Shown piece after piece: positions 44,923-57,127 of a stretch of 64,000 nucleotides of DNA. Within the stretch, counting starts at the first letter, position 1; the number at the start of each line of letters is the position of its first letter. The DNA comes from Epiperipatus broadwayi (Eukaryota > Onychophora > Udeonychophora > Euonychophora > Peripatidae): the NCBI GenBank assembly GCA_028023455.1, contig JAQFVV010012476.1, forward strand, positions 4,915,094-4,979,093. Reading direction: 5' to 3'. The notes under the pieces were generated by a model, which worked only from the letters and a program-made list of their open reading frames with translations, had not been told where the DNA came from and made no database searches. The position numbers were made by a program, and so were the translations under genes.

Positions 44923-45345
44923 TCATCATCATCATCACCAACCATTATCAATCCACTGCAGGATGAAGGTCTCTCCAAGTTTAATCCATCTTCTCCGATC
45001 TTTAGCTTCTCTTCTCCACATCACCCCTGCATACTTTCTTATTTCATCCATCCATCTCACATGTGGTCTCTTTCTGGGTCTTTTACAATCTCTTGGAATC
45101 CAGTTTAAAATTTCAATTGTCCATCTATTATCATCTCTTCTAGAAATATGTCCAACTCAACTCCACTTCAATCTTTTATTTTTTTCAATGAGGTCAGTAA
45201 TGCCTGTTTGTTCTCTTACCCATACATTGTATTTCTGATCTCTTCTTGTTACTCCCAACATACATCTCTCCATACTTTTTTGAGTGGTCTGAAGTCTCTG
45301 TATTGCTCTTCTATTAAGTGTCCAAGTCTCAGATCCATAAATACA
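44923..45345 (-). pseudogene. RTE LINE 3'-end fragment
   Basis: The best preserved minus-strand copy: from a TCATCATCATCACCA tail (the complement of the family's TGATGA-type end) through 'LQWIDNG', 'RPHVRWMDEIRK', 'WAGHI' and the 'LNRRAIQRLQTTQ' codons, truncated just beyond 'GSETWTLN'. It keeps the tryptophan codon that is a stop in the 18.4-kb copy. Minor frame breaks remain. Confidence 0.92.
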
Positions 45346-45587
45346 ATTTTTTAAAATTTCTGAATCACCATTATGTTTTTCATTTTCGGCTAATTTTTAT
45401 TTTAAAAATAGGACATTTGTCTGGAAACAGAGATAATCTGAGACTAGGTTGATATTTTTATGTTATACAATGATTAAATGAATAATTTAACTGAAGTTTG
45501 ATAATTCAATGGTTAAAAAACACTAAAGCTATATGGTGTAGTTGTTTTTATCAATTATTAATTTAGCTTTGAGCACTTAAAAAATAT

Positions 45588-46145
45588 ATATGTAATCTTA
45601 TAATTGAATATTTATAAATACAGTAATCAGATATATGTAAAGTATAACTTTAAAATTTTTTTATTCACTTAGGAGTGCTTTAAACTATCCTCGTAGTCTT
45701 TGTACAACTAACACTTTGAAAGGCTAACCTTCCCATAATTTCACATGATTTTAATGCTAGCTGCCTGCCTGGTGATTAAGTCTTGTTTGTATTTGTATAT
45801 TAGCATAGCTTCATTTATTTTCATTTTGTTGTGATTTTTTCAATTTGCCATATTTTTACATTACTATAAATGAAGTTACAACCATAAATACATGACTGAT
45901 TATGATCATAAACAACAAGCAGGTAGCAAACATTAAGATTACAGAATTGTGGTAAGGTTAGCCTTTCAAAGCATTAGTTGACAAAGACGTGGATAGTTGA
46001 AAGCACTCCTAAGTGGATACAAAATTTTAAAGTTATACTTTACATATATCTGATTACTGTATTTATAAATATTCAATTATAAGATCATGTATATTGCTTT
46101 GAAGAAATACAGACATTGAATTATAATATTATATATATATATATT
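45588..46145. repeat. FB-H foldback element, second copy
   Basis: Left arm 45590-45830 and right arm 45900-46090 are inverted copies sharing 'gaaaggctaaccttcccata', 'acacttaggagtgctttaaa'-like text and 'attgaatatttataaatac'. The right terminus 'gaaatacagacattgaatta' plus 'taatattata' (46102-46131) equals the reversed left terminus of the 28.2-kb copy. Confidence 0.8.
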
Positions 46146-47600
46146 GTATGTATATGACTCATTTCAAACACACAGATATATTATTTAATTAATTTAAAAA
46201 AAAATTTCTTTTATATATAGAGGATTTATATATGTGTATTTATTATTATAAATTTATAGATAGTTAATGAATAAACCATTATGTAGAGGGTAATAATATT
46301 TGGTAATGATTTATTATATATAGTTTTATTAAATAAATTGTCATATTATTTAACTTTTTTTATTAAAATAGAGTAGATCAGAAAAGTTAAAATAAGGCGA
46401 TGGAGATTATTAGATTAGGAGATAAAAAAAATGTACACTGTGAAAGAATGAATACATCTGTACAAACACAAAGATGCTTTTACACCTATTTCTGATGGCT
46501 ATAGATTCCAGGTTTGTTGTTGTCTGTGTCTTAAGATTATTTTTACAAAAGAGGTGCTTTGTGTAGATAACGATAGCGATCAATTTTAAGTCTTTATTGA
46601 TTGTGACCGATGTCAAACTTGTGAAGCTTTGATTTTTTTTTTAAGATAAGGTTTCCAGATGTTTTTTTTCTTTGGTTGAAATTCGCGATATAAATGATTG
46701 AAACAATTTTTTAATCAGTTAGTCATTAATTTTTTAGAGAGAGAGATGATCAGGCAGTATGATTTTATTTTTTGATCAGTCAGTATGATTTTATTTTTAG
46801 AGACTCAATATGAATATTTTGGAGAGACAGTCACTCAGATTATTATTATTAAAGTGAGATGTAACTCAGTGATTATTATTTTGAGACTCAACTCAGTAGG
46901 AGAAAAGTGCGATTTGATTTTTTTTATTCACTCTTTGAAAATTGAGTAAGGAAATGAAGTATAAGACTCTGGTATAAAGTCAATATAGATGAAGATGTGC
47001 GCTATATAAACAATTTCACAATATTAAAGAAGAGAGGAAAACATTGAACAAGATTGAATTTAATAGAAGTTATTAACAATTATATAAATATGATATTAAC
47101 ATATTTGCTATGCAGAATACTTGCCTCTGCATTGCTAAACCATTTTTCTGCTTCCTGGTTAATACAGAATGAGTTAAAATCGCTGATCTGTCTATGAAGT
47201 CATGTATCAAGTAATAACCAACAAAATGATAGAGTTTGAAGCCAACCACACAAGCTATATGGAATGCTTTGTTTCTAGTTCCTGGCTTATTAAAAGCTCA
47301 TTACCTTCGAATGAATGGAGAAGAGGAAATAGGAGGAAAAGAAAATTTATAAAAGCCATGTAGAACCAAGTTTGAAGCCATGAATCAAATTTTTGTTAGT
47401 TTACCTCAATCATCTAAAGTGTCAACAGCAATTATTTTTTTAAAAGGAGAGAGACAACAAACCACCGGTACCTACTTATTCAAAGTACTTATAATAACTT
47501 TTTTAAAATGGTAGAAGGAACAATCAACAATGAATAATAATAGAATTGAAGAAACAAGCAAGTCAATTGATTCAGCATTATCTTAAAAGTATCTGCAATA
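46146..47600. other. Unannotated interval with a short direct repeat
   Basis: 'agtatgattttattttt' occurs twice (about 46757 and 46787, period 30 bp). The part 47100-47460 is slightly less AT-rich; no coding frame. Confidence 0.4.
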
Positions 47601-47628
47601 ATTTTTTTGTTGTTGTTGTTGTTGTTCA
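47601..47628. repeat. TTG trinucleotide microsatellite
   Basis: About seven TTG units. Confidence 0.85.
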
Positions 47629-50120
47629 GCAAAGAAAAGCCTGAAATTCAAACTCAGGACATTAATAAGAAGTAAAAAGTAAACGGGTAAATATGAACTT
47701 TCTTTAACCGATTTTATTCTTGCTTATTAAAAGTAAACCTTGATTTACAGGTCAAAGCAATTTTTCTTTTGATACAGAAACATTAAAGACTTGTTTATCT
47801 ATAGTTATTTGCAATATCTCACAACATAGCACAAACATAGCTTAAATCTTTAAACTTAAATTTTTCATTGTCTTTTATTATTTTTTTTTATATTATATAT
47901 ATATTGTAATGTTGAAATGTTTTTTTTTTTAAATTGTTCATCAGTTATGATAATGAGCAACCTATAGATATATTCATTTATAATGTTTTTTTTGTTGTTG
48001 CATATTAAAAAATTAATATCATGTATTTTATTTTCTTTCGCTATAAGGTTGCAAAAGAAAAAGATATTTTTATATATGTAATTTATGGGTATACATTTTA
48101 AACATATATGTTAACATTACCGAATGTGTGCCTGTGTAACTGCTTATCCAAACACATCAAAGAATAGGTTATATATGATTAGTTTAAAATGGTAAATTGA
48201 AAAGTAGGGCATTACATTTGAATGGAAGTGAAATAACATATACAAGTTACACCTGAAATTTATTTTATGATATGATAAGTAAGAAAAGTCTTAAATAAGC
48301 ATTTATAGAATATGTATTTTTTTCTAATATTGATTTAAGTCAGCTTATTTTGAGATATCAAGAAAATGACAAACCTATATGTTAGATTTATTTGCTTATA
48401 CTTATATAAATTTTTATATTAATTTTTGTATTGAATTAATATGGTAATAAGCCATTTATTTAATTGTTGATTTGACTTTAAAGAAGGAAGGAAAGAGTAG
48501 TAGTGTTAATAAAATATAATTATATATCTTAATTGGTTTCCGAGTTATTATTAAGAATATTGTGTTTTTTTTTCTTGTCTTAATTCTGTCATTTTAATTC
48601 ATCATCATTGCTCGCAGTTATTAAGTATTACTATTTATATATATTGAACAATCACTTGCAAATATTAAGCGTCCGCAAAATAATGGGTAAACTGGAATGT
48701 TGATATTTAAGTATTTAAGGATTATGCTTGAGAATAACAAAATTTTAATAATTATAGTTCAATAGTGGAAAAGCTAAATTGGGATGTGTCCATGAATTAT
48801 GATCATCCTCATCAAAGATGGATATCATGTTATTAGTTAAAAAAAATGTTTCAAATAATACTATATAAAAGTTATGATTGCCATCAATCATCATTAATAA
48901 ATTATAATCATTAAATTTAATGTTTAACGTAATGAATATATTTTAGTAAATAGGGGTTTATAGAAAATTGAATATTATGCAAAGAGATTATGATGATCAA
49001 TCATCACCACTAGTATTATTAAACCCAGTATGAAATAGGATATTTTATAGATGCCTATAATTTATAAAGATGAATTTATTGTTGTGAGTTTATTAATAAG
49101 CCAGGCTGGTATCATCATCACTATTATAACATTATTATGATATCACTATTATTATCATTATTATTATGATATTATTATCATCATCATCATTATTACCTTT
49201 ATTGTGAAAATAACTAGTTAAATGGCCATCAATATCAATAATGGTCTTCACATGCTTGTTTAGAAGCCTTAATAAGATTATACTTGTCTGTTCATCAATA
49301 TACTAAATGAGCTAGCAATGTCTATAAGAACTTTGATCTATAGTATAAACTTTGGTAATATTGGGACTTATATTTATCAATATAGATAAAATGTAAGAAT
49401 GTCATTTTTTTTCATTAGTCATCCAAGTCATGTGTAATAAAAATGTACTGAATGAGTTTGAACTCAAGTACACTATAAACAGATACTTATCTAGATTGAA
49501 AACAATCTAGTGGCGCTCATGGGAAACACATGTATTTAGCTAAACTGAATAAAGAGTGATATCATCCTTTCCAACTTCAAAATTAGTTTTATAGAATATA
49601 TATATTTTATAGTTGTCATGAATAGCACCAGTGTGTGCAATGACCATGAATGGTCTTATATATTGGAAAGAAGAATAGGAAGGACTTTGTTAGAAGAACC
49701 TGATTGGAGATAAGCATAAGGCACTCCGGAATTCACAGTGGGACTTTATCAGTTGCTATATTTAATATATTTTATTTGATGACAATGGCCGTATGTTTTA
49801 TTGGTCAAATGATGCCCCAATATATAAAAAAACCAAGAACTTTAGCTGATATTTTCAAGTGGCACAGTGACTATAATTTTATCTATGCTATGATGAATTA
49901 ATATAGTTACAAATGGTACAGATTGGATAGGCATATACTAATAATAAATTCCCTACAAAATTTATTATGGTTACAAATGACATATTAAAATAGTACAAAT
50001 TATAGTTACAAATGGCAGCCAAATAGGGATTGAAATATGCCACACCCTGAGAGGGTATATTTCTAGTTAATTTAAAAGTTACAAAAACATAATATAATTA
50101 TGAAACTGTCAAATATATAT
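47629..50120. other. Long interval without recognisable genes
   Basis: ATT/ATC trinucleotide-rich stretch at 49110-49200 and poly-T at 47880-47935. One frame at 49704-49901 shows no domain I recognise. Confidence 0.4.
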
Positions 50121-50150
50121 TAATTATATATATATATATATATATATATT
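50121..50150. repeat. TA microsatellite
   Basis: TA tract of about 15 units. Confidence 0.9.
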
Positions 50151-50831
50151 GTAATGGTCCTGTATATTTGAATGATTAATGTTTAATAAGAAAGGTAACT
50201 TTTTATGAGCTCACACTTAAATTTCAAACAACTCAGAGAAACTATAAAATAGGAGGGAAGTATAATTTAGTTTAATCATAAATTATACTAATGGTGAGAT
50301 CTAGCTATATTCATAAAAATATTATAAACCATGGCAACCTTTCTAGACCATTAAACCACTCCCAATTAATTGAAGAAGAAACAGATCCTCTAAGGATTAA
50401 AAATTTATGTTAGGTTTAAACCAGAGTGCTTCCCATTACTGGGAAAATCCATTGAAGAAGATTCTATATTATTAGCATTACTAAACTATACCATGACAAA
50501 CTTGATAGAGTTTGAACTTTTATCTCACAAGCTATTACAAATTAATTTTTTATTTTAATCAAACAATATTAATACAAGCAATTTATTCACATTACTTTAT
50601 ATAATTTATTTATGTTTGAATAATAAGAATTCATGAGAAGCGAGACAAGAGACTAGATTAATAAATAACAAAAAAGGGTTTATTAAGCAATAATATTCAT
50701 TGATTAAACTGACCTATATTATTTGAATAAACTTAATGCCATACATTAAGACATACAAAATATTATTACAGTATTACTTAAAATTATAAAATGTAAATAA
50801 TAATAAAATACATAAGTAAATTACTAAATAT

Positions 50832-51066
50832 TGGGGATTTGAACTCAGACTTTCAAGTATCCCTCAACTATCCATACTATCTCATACCACTAATACACAT
50901 GACAGCACACATGTAGAAAAGATAAATAATCACCAATATACATATTTCATACTAGTATATTGCTGATTATTTATCTTTTTTACATGTGTGAGGTCATGTG
51001 TGGTATAAGATAATGTGGATAGCTGGTGGGTACTTGAAAGTGAGTTCAAATCCCCTATATTTACAA
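50832..51066. repeat. HHR-3 hairpin-like copy
   Basis: Nearly the whole block is one inverted repeat: 'ggggatttgaactcagactt' faces 'ttgagttcaaatccccta', 'cacatgtagaaaagataaat' faces 'atttatcttttttacatgtg', and the turn is near 50953. Each arm matches the outer part of the 15.9-kb element, but the ribozyme, which should sit at the turn, is gone. Confidence 0.8.
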
Positions 51067-52304
51067 TTAGCCTCCAGGTTTATGAAGAATACCTGTATTT
51101 CAAATATTTATAAGTAAATTATTATAAATGTTACCATCCTTTAGGTGATCATTCTTTCAATATTAAAATTTTTGTTAAAGTCTCCTGTTAGAAATTCTTT
51201 TTGTTAAACTTAACATTTATCAATTTTTGTTTTCTTTCATTTATTTTATTTTAAATTATATAGTCCATTTCAGTATATTTCTTCTTTTTGGTATACTTAT
51301 TTTATATACTATAGAATCCAACCTTGTAGATTGAAAAATATTAAGATTTTCAACATATTTAGCTGCTTTATATTTTTAAGTATTTAAGAAATGTTTCTTA
51401 ACTTCTTTAAAGACACAGATATTTCATGAAAGAGGGCTTTCATTTAACATGTATATGTGGAGGCATAACTTTAACATAGATTAAAGACAACACAAGAAAT
51501 GGCAGTTCGTGTTTGATAACATATCGGGATTTGAATAGATAATTAATTAGGACTACATTGTGTCCAGGATAATGGTCAGCATCTGTAAATTTAGTAATGA
51601 GCCATCAAGATCATTTTACAGTATTAATTTTAATTCATAACTTAGCAGTTAAAAAAGATCTTGAATTTTTTTATGTGCGTTATTTAACTTGCATTTTATT
51701 ATCTTTCTTAACCTTTTTTAAAGTTAGTTTTAATAATTACAATAACAAAAATATTTATTATGGTACAAAAGTCTTTTTGTATAATTTTGACATTTTAATG
51801 AAATAAAACATGAAACTTTTTTTAAATCATATTTTAATTTCAAACGTTGAATAATTATTATATTTTAAATTTTGACCTCTGAACTCTGCAAAATTTAGAG
51901 AGAATATATGCTAATTTTAAATCTGTGAACTAAAGGATTTTTTTTTTCTTTTTTCTTTTAAACTTACTTGTCTAGCCTTATTTGTTACCATTATTATTAA
52001 AATTGTTACCCCAAAAGTAACCAGCATTTATCCACTCTTTTATTTTTCATATGTGGTCAATTACAGTAATCAATTATGTATCTTCCTTTGAAAATAATAC
52101 AATATCAACACATTACAATTTAATCTATAAGATTTTGTTTTATATGTTTCAAGAATATGTAATGGTATGAATATCTAAAAAAGAGAGAGAGAGAATACAC
52201 ATGGAAAAATAAAGATGAAGTAGGACACCATTTGATTGTGTTTAATTGAAAAGCAGAATATTAGTTGTAAACTGGTTTTAACGTTCATGCCAAAGTTAAA
52301 TGGC
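51067..52304. other. Unannotated AT-rich interval
   Basis: No feature beyond short frames and a GA run at 52183-52194. Confidence 0.4.
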
Positions 52305-52550
52305 CATGATAATCTCTAGTTTACTAAAAGATAAGTAATAATCATATATTTATCTAAAGTGGCTGGTGCCAAATAGATGATATCAGAAATTTTGACACTG
52401 ATAAATCAAATTGTAATAATTTGATAATGATAAATAGAGTCAAATTATGATGTCATGAGTAAGAAATTGTTATCTGAGACAAATGAAAAGTGCTGGTTCA
52501 GCATGAAATGGATTTTAGGGGATAATTTACCTTTTTCAATTGTCTTTATT
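52305..52550 (+). repeat. HHR-3 (D-type) unit, reversed
   Basis: 'gataatctctagtttact', 'gacactgataaatcaaat' and 'gtgctggttcagcatgaaat' match the D-type units in opposite orientation to those at 6.8-7.5 and 17.1 kb. Helix II (GTGCTG/CAGCAT) and GAAAT survive, but the CTGATGA segment has become AATGAAA. Confidence 0.75.
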
Positions 52551-52696
52551 TATATATTTCAAAAATGTGTGATGCACTGGAAATTTTAAGATGAAATAAT
52601 GTAAATATTACCAAAATCACACTTTTTTTATTTTGCTACAATATCCTATAAATACAAACACTTTTTAGCAAAACTCTTTATATGTACATATATACA

Positions 52697-52733
52697 TACA
52701 CCCATGTTTCGACTGTCCTGCAATCTTCTTCAG
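52697..52733 (-). ncRNA. Hammerhead-like core, HHR-4 unit 1
   Basis: The minus strand reads CTGAAGA, helix II GATTG/CAGTC closed by CAGGA, GAAACA, TGGG, TGT, A. Helix III (ACA/TGT) has three pairs and the cleavage base is A. I find no convincing helix I from the adjacent sequence, so activity is doubtful. Confidence 0.5.
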
Positions 52734-52797
52734 AACCAATTCATTTTAATCTCTTAAAACACTTGTTAGCAAAATCCTTTATTTGTACATATATACA

Positions 52798-52834
52798 TAC
52801 ATCTATGTTTTGACTGTCCTGCAGTCTTCTTCAG
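52798..52834 (-). ncRNA. Hammerhead-like core, HHR-4 unit 2
   Basis: CTGAAGA, a perfect five-pair helix II (GACTG/CAGTC), then AAAACA in place of GAAACA (G12 lost), TAGA, TGT, A. Probably inactive relative of unit 1. Confidence 0.45.
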
Positions 52835-52880
52835 AGCCAGTTCACTGACTACAGGACAGTCAAAACATAGGTGTGTATAT

Positions 52881-55007
52881 ATATTATAACGATCGAAATG
52901 CAAGTGAAGATCGAATCTAACCGCAAAAACAATATCTGCACTACAAGGGCGCCATCTAGGCATTTGAGCCTAGAAAAATTTATAGAGTAGGCAGATACGC
53001 GCTGTTAAGATTCCACTTTATTTAAATATTCAGATCATTAGCCCAAGTCACTAGCTCAGTGGAGTAGCAGAGATAATAAAATATAAATTTTATATCTTAA
53101 ATATAAAAGAATAAAAGCCACTGCCAGAAATTAACACATAAAAAAAATATTTATTTACGCATATATAAAATAATATTTAAATTTTGAGGAATAAATTTAA
53201 CGTTTATAATTTTATATTGATCTTTAATTTACATTTAAAAAGATTTCAATAAGTTTAATTTTTATTTAGATAGTCAAGTATGAATAGACTACATAGATCT
53301 GCATTTGAAAAAAAAAAAAAAATTCTTCCCTGATTTAACCTTAGGCAACAAATTTCGCAATCAACTGGCGCCAATCCATCTGATATATTCATGTATTCAA
53401 TGTAGCATGATACGACAACACAAAATGCTATACTGCCAGGAAAGTACATCTGAACAGTAAGTAGAATTAGAGAAGATATTGACTCTCCACCAACAGGAAT
53501 GTGACATCTGTTGGCAAGTAGAACAATTAACAAATAACTCCATAGGAATGGACTGCGGTCTTCTGCCGACTTACAAACCCATCCATAGGCAAACAGAGGG
53601 TGTGTGGCGTATATCTATAATCCTTCCCGTAGCGGACCTCATACTACATCTACTAATTACACAAATATATCCATCCATTGAACCAATTCAACTACGAAAT
53701 GAATAACCTAAGATTACCCTCCCTTAATGCAACTTTACAAAACTATATAGCCATTCACGCCCGACTTAATTTTAACATTTAAATACGTTCGCACAGATTT
53801 GTTTAAAAATGTTGGGTATAGATCGATTACATAGATTCCACGGTCAAAAAACATTTCAAAATAAACATAAATGATCAAAATACAAAATTATTGATACCAA
53901 CAATCGCAGAGGGAAACTTATAAGTAACCCAATAGTATTCACCATAAGATACTTGCGTTGTCACCAATAACTTAAAAGACATCCGAATAAATACATTTTA
54001 GATACTCACCGTAAGGTATCATTATTTATCGAATGTCTATATATTTTGATCAAATATGAAAACCAAAATATAATTAACCGCAAACGAATCCATGCAAGCG
54101 TCTATAAACAACTTAAATTTCATACATTTAAATAATCTTTACAATAAGAAAAAAATAAATAAAATGGAAATGATGTTTATCATTTGGAAAACATATAAAA
54201 TTAAACATTATTAATTTGATTTAAAAACTTACAAAAGTCAGATAAGAGTCCGTTTTAACATTTCAGTTGGCTTGTTTATCAATTTGTAAAACTTGACGAA
54301 CGTTCTTAATTGATTTTAACAATTGTTCATTTCATATAGCTTATGGCCTCTGCTTTCAATTCCCGCGACGCCTCCATTGGAAGGTAATGTTCTGGAGATA
54401 GCAATAGCTGGTTCAAGGTATCACAGTCTTTTCATTTTTTTTTTATTTTTATAGAGAGTGTGGTATGTGCGTCATACCACATCTCTCAAACACCCAACGC
54501 TGGAACTGTCCGAAAAAACTGTATTTCCCTTTTTATATTATCCACAAGGATTCAATGAACAAAACGTCACCAATCCATCACTTTCGTTAGGGTCCGAGCC
54601 AAGGCTTAGTGCTTCCATTGGTCAAGCTAAAATCTCTTTCTTCTCTTATCTAACTTTTCATCTGACTTTTTAATTAAACAGCTTTTAGATAATTAATAAA
54701 CAATCATTTCCATTTACAAATTACAGGAATTAATTAATACCTGTTTTTAGTTTAACTTACGTTATTTTTTTATTAAAATATTTTTATATTTCAACCTTGT
54801 ATTTTTTTATTAAAAAAAATACGTTCAAATACTTTTTTTTTTTTTTGTTTATGAAAAAAAATATTTTTAAAGTTTAGCATCTGTGCGAATGTATATACGT
54901 ATAACAAACATTTTAATTTTAGCGTTTAGTTTTTTACTTTTATTTGCGAACTTTTAAGTTTTTATTTTAAATTAATGTAACGACATATTTATATATCGTT
55001 ACAATAT
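52881..55007. mobile_element. 2.1-kb insertion with inverted ends (solo LTR or non-autonomous transposon)
   Basis: The ends are ATATTATAACGAT (52881-52893) and its near-complement ATCGTTACAATAT (54995-55007), 12 of 13 matching. They interrupt an HHR-4 unit in a TA-rich target. Read as T(A/G)TAACGAT...ATCGTTACA the ends fit a TG...CA LTR whose left G has decayed, so a solo LTR is possible; equally a TIR element. The interior is clearly richer in CpG than the surroundings, hence younger or differently constrained. Frames at 53255-53533, 53479-53706 and 54458-54673 overlap or lack domains; none is called. A hairpin 'gtggtatg...cataccac' lies at 54459-54480. Confidence 0.6.
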
Positions 55008-55084
55008 ATATATGTACAAATAAAAAGTTTTGCTAAAGAGTGTTCAAAATGGTTTGGATAAATTGTATTTATATGATATATATA

Positions 55085-55260
55085 TATATGTAACTCTATA
55101 AATAAATATTTGAAAATACAGTAATTAAAAGTCAATAAAAATTATAAGTATAACTTATAATTTTTATTGACTTTTAATTACTGTATTTTCAAATATTTAT
55201 TTATAGAGTTGCATATAATATTTTGAAGAATACAGACATCGATTTGTAATATTATATATA
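55085..55260. repeat. FB-H mini palindrome
   Basis: 55088-55214 is an almost perfect palindrome (arms about 60 bp; 'actctataaataaatatttg' facing its complement, turn near 55150), followed by the FB-H terminus 'gaatacagacatcgattt', 'taatattata'. It is a short derivative of the 28.2- and 45.6-kb elements with the middle lost. Confidence 0.8.
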
Positions 55261-55365
55261 TAATATCTAAAGAGCCTGCTACTAGCTCTAAACAAGCTTA
55301 ATTTTTTTTTTATGATAAATGCTACAAGAGAAAATACATAAAGCTTTTATCTATGATGGTCCCCA

Positions 55366-55406
55366 TCCCCAGACCAGTTTCGAGCTATGGCTCTCATCAG
55401 TGAGGA
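55366..55406 (-). ncRNA. Hammerhead ribozyme, apparently intact (HHR-1)
   Basis: The minus strand reads TCCTCA, CTGATGA, GAGC-CATA-GCTC, GAAAC, TG, GTC, TGGGGA. All consensus core positions and a six-pair helix I are present; it differs from the 13.5-kb copy only in the helix III loop. Cleavage would follow the C complementary to 55372. Confidence 0.8.
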
Positions 55407-55933
55407 GCTAGGACATAAGATTCAAAATATTAACTCAAGCCAAGCATTTATCTAATTCTTAAATATTAAGAAAAAGATCCAAATCTTCAGACACCTACAT
55501 GTCTTCAAACTCAGCTCTTTAACCAAAGAAACTATATGAGCCTGAACTAAATTCAGAGATCCCATATATTAGTAGGCTTAGCAATTTAATATAGCCAAAG
55601 CCCTAATAGCATTTATCATTAAAAAAAAGCTTGTTTAGAGCTAGTAGCAGGCTCTTTAGATATTACATATTGGTAATGCAAGCTATATAGGTCATGTGAT
55701 ATGTGACTGATTTTTACTATTATAATTTTGCTATTAGGGCTTTGGCTATATTAAATTGCTAAGCCTACTAATATATGGGATCTCTGAATTTAGTTCAGGC
55801 TCATATAGTTTCTTTGGTTAAAGAGCTGAGTTTGAAGACATGTAGGTGTCTGAAGATTTGGATCTTTTTCTTAATATTTAAGAATTAGATAAATGCTTGG
55901 CTTGAGTTAATATTTTGAATCTTATGTCCTAGC

Positions 55934-55974
55934 TTCTCACTGATGAGAGCCATAGCTCAAAACCGGTCTGGGGA
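55934..55974 (+). ncRNA. Hammerhead ribozyme with G12 mutated (HHR-1)
   Basis: The same design on the plus strand: TTCTCA, CTGATGA, GAGC-CATA-GCTC, then AAAAC instead of GAAAC, CG, GTC, TGGGGA. G12 is needed for catalysis, so this arm's ribozyme should be dead while its partner at 55.4 kb is not. Confidence 0.75.
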
Positions 55975-56127
55975 TGGGGACCATCATAGATAAAAGCTTC
56001 ATGTATTTTCTCTTGTAGCATTTATCATAAAAAAAAAAAAATTAAGCTTGTTTAGAGCTAGTAGCAGACTCTTTAGATATTACATATTGGTAATGCAAGC
56101 TATATAGGTCATGTGATATATGACTGA

Positions 56128-56133
<6 letters not shown>

Positions 56134-56168
<35 letters not shown>
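56134..56168. repeat. TA microsatellite
   Basis: TA tract of about 17 units ending the HHR-1 region. Confidence 0.9.
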
Positions 56169-56171
<3 letters not shown>

Positions 56172-57127
56172 AAACCTGTCAAGATGCAAAGTCAAATTAT
56201 GGTGACTCAAACATTTATTGTTTCATTGCTGAATTACCTGAAAAATTGACCAATTACTAGTCTGTTTGAATAAATTTTGGAAATTCTCACTCATCAGTTG
56301 CCTGAGTACCATTGTCTATGCAAATACAGCAAACTGTTGCTTTATGTTGATAATGATAAAGAGTGAATACCCAGTCTATGGCTGTTCCTATCTAATCTCT
56401 AATCCAGCAGAATCAGAAAGTCATTTTATTAATTAGAATTGATCAAGAAACCTTGCATCAAAATAGTTAATTAATACATTAATGAACAAATGTAAACAAA
56501 TCTGGAAAAATTACAACATCAATCACAGGTCATAAAACATTCAGCCATTATGGTGATCAAATAATAATTGTTTTGGGCCCTGTGATTGAAGCTGGCATTT
56601 TCTCATGTGTGTTTGCATTTATTTCAATGGCTATTAATCTATTAAGGACATAAAATAATCAAATGATTCATTGCTTGGATGATAGGCTGGCCCATAATCC
56701 ATGGACCCTTATCTCCAAAACTTGCTGTGTACCACAATTTCAAAACACAGGAAAATTTCTTATATAGATATGACATGATTGTAAAGTATGCTATTTGTCG
56801 CAGTATTTTCAGATGTTTGACTAATAAAACATCGTTGTCCCCCCACACACAGTCATTGATTTTAATACATATTACAAATTAGTAATATATATAATTATTT
56901 ATTTTTTTAAAACATTTACATTAAAGCCATGATATTAACTATATTTTCTTCCTAACATCCCTCATCCTTATCAAATATCACATATAACAGTTCACACTTA
57001 GTTGATAAGCTTTGATTACAATATGAATTGTCTACTGTCATGTAAGTTTAGAGTGATTTCCAATATGTATTTATATATATTAACAAAACAAGTAAAAACT
57101 TTAAGTAAAAAGCAGAGCTTTACCTTA
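56169..57127. other. Unannotated interval
   Basis: Overlapping short frames on both strands at 56642-56882; no domain recognised. 'gacaatggtactcaggcaactgatgagtg' on the minus strand near 56290-56320 shares CAACTGATGAGTG with HHR-3 but nothing further. Confidence 0.4.

Larger units (their letters stand above)
52654..52880 (-). repeat. HHR-4 tandem repeat, 101-bp period, with an inverted half unit
   Basis: Two direct units ('agcaaaactctttatatgta', 'tacatacacccatgtttcga', 'ctgtcctgcaatcttcttca') repeat with a 101-bp offset between ribozyme cores. A reversed half unit follows at 52842-52880 ('actacaggacagtcaaaaca'). Its remainder reappears past the 2.1-kb insertion at 55003-55050 ('gtacaaataaaaagttttgc'), so the insertion landed in this unit. 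Confidence 0.8.
55261..56083. repeat. HHR-1 inverted pair, about 820 bp
   Basis: Arms 55261-55609 and 55731-56083 are near-identical reverse complements around a 121-bp centre. Each arm holds the HHR-1 terminal block, a hammerhead, and a stretch ending 'ccaaagccctaatag' not present in the 13.4-kb copy. The centre includes another terminal block ('cttgtttagagctagtagca', 55629 onward). Sequence to about 56135 ('aagctatataggtcatgtga') repeats 55680-55720. Very high arm identity suggests recent origin or gene conversion between arms. Confidence 0.9.

Noticed and set aside
44863-45354. Plus-strand open frames over the 45-kb RTE copy
   Set aside because: The element reads on the minus strand; the plus frames reflect its codon bias only.
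53255-53706. Overlapping 75- and 92-codon frames in the 2.1-kb insertion as genes
   Set aside because: They overlap on opposite strands, have no recognisable domain and no supporting splice or promoter structure.
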